Origin: Actinomadura barringtoniae
Lineage (GTDB): Bacteria; Actinomycetota; Actinomycetes; Streptosporangiales; Streptosporangiaceae
Direction of reading: 5' to 3'
NCBI RefSeq assembly: GCF_017573505.1
Contig: NZ_JAGEOJ010000018.1
Coordinates: 174,151-238,150 of the forward strand
DNA: 64,000 bases
The translations under genes and the position numbers were made by a program. Below the pieces are notes generated by a model. It worked only from the letters and a program-made list of their open reading frames with translations, searched no databases and was not told the origin of the DNA. Positions 43,089 to 50,632 of this stretch are shown in pieces (the stretch's first letter is position 1; every line of letters starts with the position of its first letter).

Positions 43089-44975
43089 TCAGCCTTCGAT
43101 GCGGTGGGTGCTCCAGAAGGAGGTGAGGTCCGTCGAGGTCTTAGCCTGAGCTGCGGCCTTGAACTCGGCGGTGGTGGAGACGCCGTACCAGTGAGCCTGC
43201 GCGTAATCGTGCAGCAACGAGGTCATCGCCGAGTCGCCGAGCGTGCGCCGCAGGTCGTGCAGCGCGCACTTGCCGTACCCGTAGACGACCGTGGAGTAGC
43301 GCGAGGAGTGCGCGTCCCAGTACGCCATCGAGTTGGTGATCTTCTCGGCGGAGGACTGCCAGGAGACGCTGTTCCAGCAGCCGGAGCCGGTGATCCCGTT
43401 GTAGAGGTCGGTCGAGTAGTCGGCGAACGCCTCGTCCAGCCACGGGCTGTTGTACTCGTCGTCGCCGACGATCCCGTACCACCACTGGTGTGCGAGTTCG
43501 TGCGCGAGCGCCGTGGAGCTGACCAGGTCCAGGATGAACCCGGGGTACTCCATGCCGCCGAACCAGAAGTTGTTGTCCAGGATGACGTCGGCCTCGCCGT
43601 ACGGGTAGTTCCCGAACCGGCTGGAGTGCTGGTCGAGCGCCGACTTGGCGACGTTCAGCATCGACTGGGCCGACGAGCTGCTGATGCCGCTCACCCAGTA
43701 GACGTTGACGTTCACGCCGCCCGAGGACGTTCCGGAGATCTTCTGGAACGGCCCCGCGCCCCAGGCGAAGTCGCGGACCTTGGTCGCGGTGGCCGTCGTG
43801 ATCGTGCGGCCGGACGACCCGGGGGTGTCCACGGACGTGCCGGTGGCGGGCACCGACAGCGACGTCGGGTGGTCGAGCGTCACCTTGAAGTCGCTCGCCA
43901 GCGAATAGAACGACTCGCCGTTGTTGGTGTACGGGTCCAGATGCCAGCCGGAGCCGTCACGGATCGCCAGCACGGGCAGCGCGTTGCCGATGAAGTTGTA
44001 CGCACCGTCGTGGCCGAAGCGGTCCGCGCCGTTCGGCACGACGATCTTCAGGTCGAAGCCGACCGTTCCGGACTGGCCCTGGTTGATCGGCGCGGGCAGG
44101 GTGACCTTGAGCGCCGTGCAGTTGACCGAGAGCGGGTCCGCCGTGCCGCCGGTCACGTTGGTGACGGTGATCGGAGTGGACGGGCAGCTGCCGTGGTAGT
44201 TGTCCCACAGCCGCAGGTAGACCTCGGTCAGCGGGGTCGGCGAGGCGTTGGTGAAGCTCGCGCTCTCGTGCCCGGTCCAGGTGACGCCGGAGGCGTCGCT
44301 GGTCAGGTTGACGGTGTAGGAGGGGGACGCCGGGGTCCGGGTCGAGTCGGCGGGCGGCGTGGAGTCGCCGGAGACGTCGAGCGCCACGTCGTCCAGCACG
44401 AAGCTGGTCTGCAGGCTCGAGTCCTCGGTGCCGGTGAAGGCGAGGGTGACCGTCTGCCCGGCGAACTGGGAGACGTCGATCGTCTTCTTCACGTAGCCGG
44501 AGGCGGCGTTCAGATTGGAGGAGGTCGCCAGCGTCGTGCTGCCGATCTTGGTGGTCAGCTTGTCGTAGGCGACGCTGCCCGTCGTCTCGGCCGTGTCGAT
44601 GTGCAGCCAGTACGACAGCGACGCGGTCGAACAGCCGGCGGGCAGCGTCACCGACTGGGTGAGCGTGTCGGTGTGCGTGCCGCCGGTGCCGTCGAGCCGG
44701 GCGAACCGGCTGCCGGAGTGGGCGGTCTGGTTGCCGCCCGTGAAGATCACGTTGGTGGACGCGGTCCAGGGGGTCGTGCCGCTCTCGAAACCGCCGTTCT
44801 GCACGACCTGGGCGGGCGTGCACGCGGCGGCGGCCGATCTGGGGTGGGGGGACGTGCGCTCGAGGGAAGTGCGCTGAGGGGATGCGCCCGGGGACGCGGA
44901 CGCGCTCGCCGCCGGGACGACGAGGCCCGCCGCGACGGTGACTCCGCCGGCGACGAGCGCGATGAGCCTTCGCAT
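43089..44975 (-). CDS. Secreted M1-family metallopeptidase with N-terminal accessory domain
   Basis: 628 residues from ATG 44975 (GGAGGAAGG upstream). A signal peptide ends near residue 28. Residues 52-202 form a beta-sandwich domain (NGGFESGTTPW start, LDDVALDVS end). The M1 part starts near 218; exopeptidase motif GGMEYPG (473-479, replacing GAMEN), zinc site HELAHQWW (492-499) and the third ligand Glu515 in WLDEAFADY. It is an extracellular aminopeptidase by inference. The N-terminal domain is a close copy of the C-terminal domain of the neighbouring M4 peptidase. Confidence 0.88.
   Translation of the reverse strand: MRRLIALVAGGVTVAAGLVVPAASASASPGASPQRTSLERTSPHPRSAAAACTPAQVVQNGGFESGTTPWTASTNVIFTGGNQTAHSGSRFARLDGTGGTHTDTLTQSVTLPAGCSTASLSYWLHIDTAETTGSVAYDKLTTKIGSTTLATSSNLNAASGYVKKTIDVSQFAGQTVTLAFTGTEDSSLQTSFVLDDVALDVSGDSTPPADSTRTPASPSYTVNLTSDASGVTWTGHESASFTNASPTPLTEVYLRLWDNYHGSCPSTPITVTNVTGGTADPLSVNCTALKVTLPAPINQGQSGTVGFDLKIVVPNGADRFGHDGAYNFIGNALPVLAIRDGSGWHLDPYTNNGESFYSLASDFKVTLDHPTSLSVPATGTSVDTPGSSGRTITTATATKVRDFAWGAGPFQKISGTSSGGVNVNVYWVSGISSSSAQSMLNVAKSALDQHSSRFGNYPYGEADVILDNNFWFGGMEYPGFILDLVSSTALAHELAHQWWYGIVGDDEYNSPWLDEAFADYSTDLYNGITGSGCWNSVSWQSSAEKITNSMAYWDAHSSRYSTVVYGYGKCALHDLRRTLGDSAMTSLLHDYAQAHWYGVSTTAEFKAAAQAKTSTDLTSFWSTHRIEG
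44370..44822 (-). repeat. Duplicated accessory-domain segment, copy in the M1 gene
   Basis: About 450 bp coding residues 52-202 of the M1 peptidase. It is about two-thirds identical in protein to 45082-45534. The two copies lie 259 bp apart in the same orientation, so this looks like a tandem DNA duplication captured by the next gene. Confidence 0.75.
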
Positions 44976-45078
44976 GAGGCCTTCCTCCGGGAGGGAGGTA
45001 CCCCGGGACGCGGCGGCGGCAGGGACGGTACGACCGCCGCGCCCCGGGGGAGGGGACAGGACTAACAAGCCAGGAGGA

Positions 45079-47535
45079 TCAGCTCGCGTTCACAGCCACG
45101 TCGTCGACGACGAAGCTGGTCTGCAGCCCCGCGTCCTCGACGCCGCTGAAGGAGATCGTCACCGTCTGCCCGGCGAACTGGGAGACGTCGAAGGTCTTCT
45201 GCGCGTAACCGCTGGCGGCGTTGAGGTTGGTGTAGGTCGCCAGGGTCGTGCTTCCGGCCTTCACCGTCAGCTTGTCGTAGGCGACGGCGTCGGTCTCGTC
45301 GGTGTCGATGTGCAGCCAGTAGGTCAGCGAGGCCTTGCACCCGGAGGGGACGGTCACCGACTGGGTGGCGCTGTCGGTGTGGGTGGTGCCGTAACCGTCC
45401 AGCCAGGCGAAGTGCGTGCCGGAGTGGGCGGTCTCGCCGCTGCCGTTGGCCGACACGACGCCGGACGTGGTGGTCCAGGGCGTGGTCCCGCTCTCGAACC
45501 CGCCATTGGTGATCTTGTTACCCGTGCTGGAGCACGTACCGCCGCCGGCCGGGTTGATCGTCCAGGTGAACTGCGTGGTGCCCGACGCCTTCGAGGGGTT
45601 GGTGGCGGTCACCGTCACGGTGGAGGTACCGGCGGTGGTGGGCGTACCGGAGATGAGGCCGGACGAGGCGTTGATCGACAGCCCGGCCGGGAGGCCGGAG
45701 GCGCTGTAGGTCAGGGCCGCGTTGCCCGGGTCGGTGGCCTTGATCTGGAGGCTGGCGGCCGTGCCGACCTTGCCGGTCTGGTTGCCCGGGTTGGTGACGA
45801 CGGGCGAACCGGGCTGGCTGCTGCAGGTGCCGGGAACGGGGTCGGTGCCGGTCACGCTGACCGCCGCCCACGCCGCGTCCACGGTGTTGTACTCGGTGCA
45901 GTGGGTGCCGTACAGGTCCGCGGCGGCCTTGAGGGAGTCGATGCGGGCCTGGTGGTAGTCCTCGCTGCTGTTGGCGTACGACGCGAGGGCCTTGAACCAG
46001 ATCTTGCCGGCCTTGTCGTTGCCCAGCCCGGTGACCGTGGAGCTGTTGCAGGTCGGGCTGTTGCCGTAGCCGTGGTCGCCGCTGCCCTGCGCGAGCAGGT
46101 AGTACCAGTGGTTCAGCGGGCCCATGGAGTAGTGCGGGTCCAGGCCGCCGTTGCTGCTGTTCCAGCAGTTGGGCGAGGTGCCGTCGAGCGAGGGGTTGTA
46201 CATGTAGCGCAGCGGCTTGTTGTCGCCGTTGATGTTGATGAGCTCGCCCATGGTGTAGTCGGGCGTGTCCTTCGGGTTGTTGGCGTAGAACTCCACCATC
46301 GTGCCGAAGATGTCGCTGGTGCCCTCGTTCATGCCGCCGGTCTCACCGGTCTCGTCCCAGCCGGTGAGGGCGCCGCTCACGCCGTGGCTCATCTCGTGGC
46401 CGGCCACGTCGATCTCGACGAGCGGACGGGCGTTGCCCGAGCCGTCGCCGTAGGTCATCTGCGTGCCGTCCCAGAAGGCGTTGACGTAGGCGTTGCCGTA
46501 GTGCGTGCGCGAGGGCACGCCGGCGCCGTTGCCGAAGATGCCGTTACGGCCGTGGACGTTCTTGTAGTAGTCGAACGTCTCGGCGGCACCGTAGTGCGCG
46601 TCCACGCCGGCCGAGGCGGCATCGCTGTTGGTGCCGTTGCCGAAGGTCCCGGTCGAGTTGCTGAACGTGGTGCCGGTGCCGCTCGTCGCGTGGTTCAGGT
46701 TGGTGGTGTAGCCGTTGCCGTGCGACGGGTCCTTCATCGACCAGGTGCTGCCCGACTGGGTCAGGTCGATCGAGACCGAGCCGCTGTAGATGCTGTTACC
46801 GGTGCCCGCGGTGTCCAGCGCGGCGGCGGCCTGCTGCCTGGTCTGGGCGGCCTTGGCCGCCTGTGCGGGCGACAGGAACGAGCTGACCTCGTCGCGCCTG
46901 GTGACGACCTTGCCCTTGCGGGTGTCGACCAGCACGTGCAGCACGGTGGGCGTGCCGTTCTTCTGCGCGCCGCGCACGACGGTCTCCCAGACGAGCTGGG
47001 TGGACCGGCCGGAGTTCCACACCGCCAGGTGCGGCTTGCCGACCGAGGCCACCGAGCCCTTGACCTGGGCGCGGGAGGTGGCGGCGGCGGCCGAGGCGCT
47101 CACGCCGGGCGAGGTGGAGATGGCGGGGGTGGCCTTGGCGGCGGTGCCGAGGCCTTCGTAGGAGCCGCCGGGCTTCAGGTGCACGATGACGTCGCCGCCG
47201 TACACCGGGAGGCCCTTGTAGGTGCGGTCGAAGCGGACGTCGGCGGCGCCGCTCTTGTCGACGACCACGCTGCGCGGGCTGAACGCGTGGCCGGAGACGG
47301 TGTGCGCCTGCTTGGTGTGGCCGGCGAGCGCCTTGCGGGCGTCGGCGATGGCCTTCTTGCGCTGGCTGGGAGACGGGTTGAGGGTGAACGCGTCCTTGCT
47401 GAACGCGTCGTGCCCGGCGGCCTTGTCGGGTTTCGGCTTCGGCGCTGCCTGGGCTGCGGTGGGGATCGCGGCGGTGCCGGCGGCCGCGGTCAGCAGCACC
47501 GCGCTGGTCACCATCGCCACTCTTCGTCGGGTCAT
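45079..47535 (-). CDS. Secreted M4 (thermolysin-like) metallopeptidase
   Basis: 818 residues. Signal peptide (ends near 30), FTP/PepSY propeptide (about 45-235), M4 catalytic domain with VAGHEMSHGV (HEMSH 380-384), Glu404 in GGMNEGTSD and the distal His in GPLNHWYY. An Ig-like putative domain (about 575-668, GLPAGLSINASSGLISGTP) and a C-terminal domain (668-818) follow, the latter homologous to the M1 N-terminal domain. It is an autoprocessed extracellular protease. Ribosome site AGAGG. Candidate regulator: the LAL protein encoded just upstream. Confidence 0.92.
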   Translation of the reverse strand: MTRRRVAMVTSAVLLTAAAGTAAIPTAAQAAPKPKPDKAAGHDAFSKDAFTLNPSPSQRKKAIADARKALAGHTKQAHTVSGHAFSPRSVVVDKSGAADVRFDRTYKGLPVYGGDVIVHLKPGGSYEGLGTAAKATPAISTSPGVSASAAAATSRAQVKGSVASVGKPHLAVWNSGRSTQLVWETVVRGAQKNGTPTVLHVLVDTRKGKVVTRRDEVSSFLSPAQAAKAAQTRQQAAAALDTAGTGNSIYSGSVSIDLTQSGSTWSMKDPSHGNGYTTNLNHATSGTGTTFSNSTGTFGNGTNSDAASAGVDAHYGAAETFDYYKNVHGRNGIFGNGAGVPSRTHYGNAYVNAFWDGTQMTYGDGSGNARPLVEIDVAGHEMSHGVSGALTGWDETGETGGMNEGTSDIFGTMVEFYANNPKDTPDYTMGELININGDNKPLRYMYNPSLDGTSPNCWNSSNGGLDPHYSMGPLNHWYYLLAQGSGDHGYGNSPTCNSSTVTGLGNDKAGKIWFKALASYANSSEDYHQARIDSLKAAADLYGTHCTEYNTVDAAWAAVSVTGTDPVPGTCSSQPGSPVVTNPGNQTGKVGTAASLQIKATDPGNAALTYSASGLPAGLSINASSGLISGTPTTAGTSTVTVTATNPSKASGTTQFTWTINPAGGGTCSSTGNKITNGGFESGTTPWTTTSGVVSANGSGETAHSGTHFAWLDGYGTTHTDSATQSVTVPSGCKASLTYWLHIDTDETDAVAYDKLTVKAGSTTLATYTNLNAASGYAQKTFDVSQFAGQTVTISFSGVEDAGLQTSFVVDDVAVNAS
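45082..45534 (-). repeat. Duplicated accessory-domain segment, copy in the M4 gene
   Basis: Codes for the last 151 residues of the M4 peptidase (NGGFESGTTPW to VVDDVAVNAS), the partner of 44370-44822. Shared runs include TYWLHIDT/SYWLHIDT, NLNAASGY and DVSQFAGQTVT. Confidence 0.75.
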
Positions 47536-47723
47536 GCGTTACCTCTCGCCTCGTGGGCGGCCCGCCCGTCGGCGGGCAGACGGTGGACGAACAAGAGGAG
47601 AGGGCTCCCCGGCGTGCACCCGAACCTCTCCTCAATGCGGCAAACGGGGTGATCTGCCGCAACTCAGGCCAAAGGAAAGTTTCTGGAGCCGGGGAGATAA
47701 GGAAAAGGGTCGGTCGGGCGTCG

Positions 47724-47737
47724 TAGGGATATCCCTA
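47724..47737. promoter_or_regulatory. 14-bp palindrome between LAL gene and M4 peptidase
   Basis: TAGGGATATCCCTA is a perfect palindrome 30 bp beyond the LAL stop and about 190 bp upstream of the M4 start. A second repeat, TGCGGCA-N12-TGCCGCA, lies at about 47637-47662. The 231-bp gap holds no gene; both repeats are candidate regulator sites for the peptidase promoter. Confidence 0.45.
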
Positions 47738-47766
47738 TGTCTCTTAGGGGCCGCGGAGGGGGCCCG

Positions 47767-50550
47767 CTACGCCCCGGCGATGGGGCGGCCGGCGGCCAGG
47801 CGCGCGAGGTCGACCCGGGAGCGAACGCCCAGCTTGCGGTAGGTGCGGGTGAGCGCGGCCTCGACGGTCTTCACGCTGACGAACAGGCGCGCGGCGATCT
47901 CCCGGTTGGTCGAACCCTCGGCGACCAGCGCGGCCACTTTGCTCTCGATGTCGCTCAGCGAGCCGATCAGGTCGTACGAGGCGGGCGCGCGTGCGGGATC
48001 TTCGCCGTTCGCGTGATCGAGCGCGGCGGCGACCAGTTCCAGCCACGGGCGCGCCTGGGCGTGAGAGAACACGCGCCGCGCCTCGCGGAGCGTCAGCCGC
48101 GCCTGCTGGGTCTCGCCGCGCCGGGCGAACACCTGGCCCAGGGTGAGCCGGGCGCGGCCCTCCTCCAGGCGGAAGGGCAGTTCGTTGAACGTCCGGACCG
48201 CGTGGCGCAGCAGCCGGACGGCCTCGTCGAGGTCCCCGCGTTCCTCCGCGACCTGTGCCGCCGCGCGATCCATCACGGCCAGCACGCTGCGCCGGTCGAG
48301 CCGCCTGGCCCGCGCCCTGGTCAGCTCGATCAGGTCAGCGGCCTCGTCCGCGTTCCCGGAACGGGCGAGGGCCTCGGCCAGGTCGCCGTGCCAGCGGCGC
48401 ATCGCCGGGTCCATCAGGCCTTGGCGTTCCTCCAGCCGCCGTACGCGGCCCAGCACCTCGGCGGCGTCCGCGTACTGCCCGCGCATCAGGCGTACGAGCC
48501 CCTCGGCGTGCAGGGCCTGCGGCAGGAACAGCAGGTCACGATCGTCCTCGCTGTGGCGTTGGGCCCGTTCCGCGGCGGCCATGGCCCGTTCCAGGTCACC
48601 GCCCGCGGCCTCGGCGAGCGCCATCGAGTACCAGGACGGGCCGGGGCTGAGGCCGGTGTCCTCGGCCAGGCGCAGGCTCTGGCGGGTCAGCTCCAGGGCG
48701 CGCTCGCAGCGGCCCCGGTGGATCTCGATGCGGGCCAGGTTGTGCTGGAGGTTGACCAGGCTCTCGACCACGCCGCGCTGCCGCACCACGTAGATCAGCG
48801 AACGCAGCTCGGTGCGCGCCTCCTCCAGCCGGTCGTTCAGCAGGTGGTGGCGGTGCTTCTGGAACGCGGGGCCGTTGTGGTCGATCATCACGCGCGGCTC
48901 GTGCGGCTCGGAGAGCGCGCGCAGCAGCGTCGCCTCCGCCTCCGGCCGCCCGAGGAAGAACTCGATGTGCGCCTGTTTGGCCAGCGCCATGACCTCGGTC
49001 CGCCGGTCGCCGGCCTCGGCGGCCAGCTCCGCCGACCGGATGGCGTGCTGGAGCGCGTTCGTCGCCGATCCCTCCGCCAGCCACGCCCGCCAGGCGAGCC
49101 GGTAGTGCAGGGGGGCCAGCAGCGCCGGGTCGTCGCGGGCGTCCTTCAGCGCCTGCGAGAACACGTCGCCGACCTCGGAGATGGCCTGGCCGGAGGCGTC
49201 CATCACCACGATCCAGGCGCGGACGCGCTGGGCCGGGTCGGCGGACACCGCGAGGACCTCGTGGGCGAGGTCGCGGGCCGCCACGAACTCGCCGGACGCC
49301 GCCATGTCCTCGGCGGCGGTGAGGCGGCGGTCGGCGGCCGGATCCGGGGCGGGCGTGTGGTCGGCGGCGAGCCTGCCCAGCCGCGCCGCGACGGCCGGGG
49401 CCCCGCGACGCCGGGCGGCTGCTGCCGCCTCGCTCAGCGTCGCGGCGATGCCCTCGTCCGGTCCGGGCGCGACGATGGCCAGGTGGCGGGCCCGTTCGAC
49501 CGGGTCGGTGACGGTCGCGGCGAGCTCGGTGTGGACGCGCAGCCGGTCGGCCGGCTCCGCGTCGGCGTAGACGACGGCGGCGAGCAGGGGATGGGTGAAG
49601 CGCACGACGTGGCCCGTGGTCACCTCGAGGATGCCGTTGCCGACGGCCTCGGCGACCTCGTCCGCGGCGTCCTCCCGCCCGGCCTGCAGCAGCAGGTTGA
49701 TCGTCGGCCGTGCCGCCGCGCTCGCGGTCAGCAGCGTCCGCCTGACCCCGGGCGACAGCGACCCGAGCCGTTCGCCCATGAGTGCGCGCAGGCTGTCGGG
49801 CAGTGGCAGCGGATCCTCGGAGTCCCAGTGCGACTCGCGTTCGGCGAGGGCGCGGCCGAGCTCCAGTGCGAAGAACGGGTTGCCGCCGGACGCCTCGTAG
49901 ATCTTGCTCAGCACCGGGCGCGGCCAGCGCCGGCCGAGCAGCGCCGTCACCTCCGCGACGGTCATCACCGGCACCTGGAGGGTCAGCACGGGCGCGGGAT
50001 AGAAGTCGGCGTGCGAGCCGCCGCCGGGCTCGGCCCGTACGGCCGCCAGGACGCTGATCGCCAGCCCGGTCGCGCGGCGCGCCACGAACGCCAGCAGCTC
50101 GGCGCTCGGTGGGTCGAGCCACTGCGCGTCGTCGATCACCAGCAGCACCGGGCGGTCGGCGCTCAGCGTGCGGAACAGGTCAAGGACCGCGACCCGCAGC
50201 GGCAGCAGCCCCGGCTCGGCACCGGGGTCGCCGCCGCGCAGCAGCGCCGAGCGCAGCACGGTCCGCTCGTGCTCGGGCAGCTGCTCCAGGACGTCGTCGC
50301 CGACGGCCGCGAGCAGGTCGATCAGGCCGAGGAAGGGCAGCTGGCTCTCGGACTCGGCGAGCGAGCAGCGCAGCACCAGGTGGTCGTCGCTCTCGGCGGC
50401 GACGGCCGACAGCAATGTCGACTTGCCGATACCGGTAGGACCGCTGAAGAGGACCGAGCCGCCGCGGGACAGGTGGGAGCATGCTTCGGAGATCAGTGCG
50501 CCCATCCCGATGACCATCTGCGCGGGGCCTCTCCGGACTCTGCTCACCAT
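47767..50550 (-). CDS. LAL-type LuxR regulator with AAA/STAND ATPase
   Basis: 927 residues from ATG 50550; a TTG 13 codons upstream is possible. NTPase domain at the N-terminus (Walker A SGPTGIGKST, Walker B VLLVIDDAQW), a long TPR-like middle (about 400-850) and a C-terminal LuxR HTH (SDIESKVAALVAEGSTNREIAARLF in parts, KTVEAALTRTYRKLGVRSR). It belongs to the large ATP-binding LuxR family. Pathway-specific activators of this size often control secondary metabolism or secreted enzymes; here the downstream M4 peptidase is the nearest candidate. Confidence 0.9.
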   Translation of the reverse strand: MVSRVRRGPAQMVIGMGALISEACSHLSRGGSVLFSGPTGIGKSTLLSAVAAESDDHLVLRCSLAESESQLPFLGLIDLLAAVGDDVLEQLPEHERTVLRSALLRGGDPGAEPGLLPLRVAVLDLFRTLSADRPVLLVIDDAQWLDPPSAELLAFVARRATGLAISVLAAVRAEPGGGSHADFYPAPVLTLQVPVMTVAEVTALLGRRWPRPVLSKIYEASGGNPFFALELGRALAERESHWDSEDPLPLPDSLRALMGERLGSLSPGVRRTLLTASAAARPTINLLLQAGREDAADEVAEAVGNGILEVTTGHVVRFTHPLLAAVVYADAEPADRLRVHTELAATVTDPVERARHLAIVAPGPDEGIAATLSEAAAAARRRGAPAVAARLGRLAADHTPAPDPAADRRLTAAEDMAASGEFVAARDLAHEVLAVSADPAQRVRAWIVVMDASGQAISEVGDVFSQALKDARDDPALLAPLHYRLAWRAWLAEGSATNALQHAIRSAELAAEAGDRRTEVMALAKQAHIEFFLGRPEAEATLLRALSEPHEPRVMIDHNGPAFQKHRHHLLNDRLEEARTELRSLIYVVRQRGVVESLVNLQHNLARIEIHRGRCERALELTRQSLRLAEDTGLSPGPSWYSMALAEAAGGDLERAMAAAERAQRHSEDDRDLLFLPQALHAEGLVRLMRGQYADAAEVLGRVRRLEERQGLMDPAMRRWHGDLAEALARSGNADEAADLIELTRARARRLDRRSVLAVMDRAAAQVAEERGDLDEAVRLLRHAVRTFNELPFRLEEGRARLTLGQVFARRGETQQARLTLREARRVFSHAQARPWLELVAAALDHANGEDPARAPASYDLIGSLSDIESKVAALVAEGSTNREIAARLFVSVKTVEAALTRTYRKLGVRSRVDLARLAAGRPIAGA

Positions 50551-50632
50551 CAAGCGCGAGTTCCAGGCGGAAGTTACTCCTCGGTCCAAGACCGGTCAAT
50601 GGTCATGTAAGCGACATATCCCATGTGACCTA

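Noticed and set aside
44938..47652. A 904-codon open frame on the plus strand
   Set aside because: Antisense to the M4 peptidase; Val/Gly/Arg-rich without motifs.
47737..50610. A 957-codon open frame on the plus strand
   Set aside because: Antisense shadow of the LAL regulator, which has Walker and LuxR motifs; the plus frame has none.
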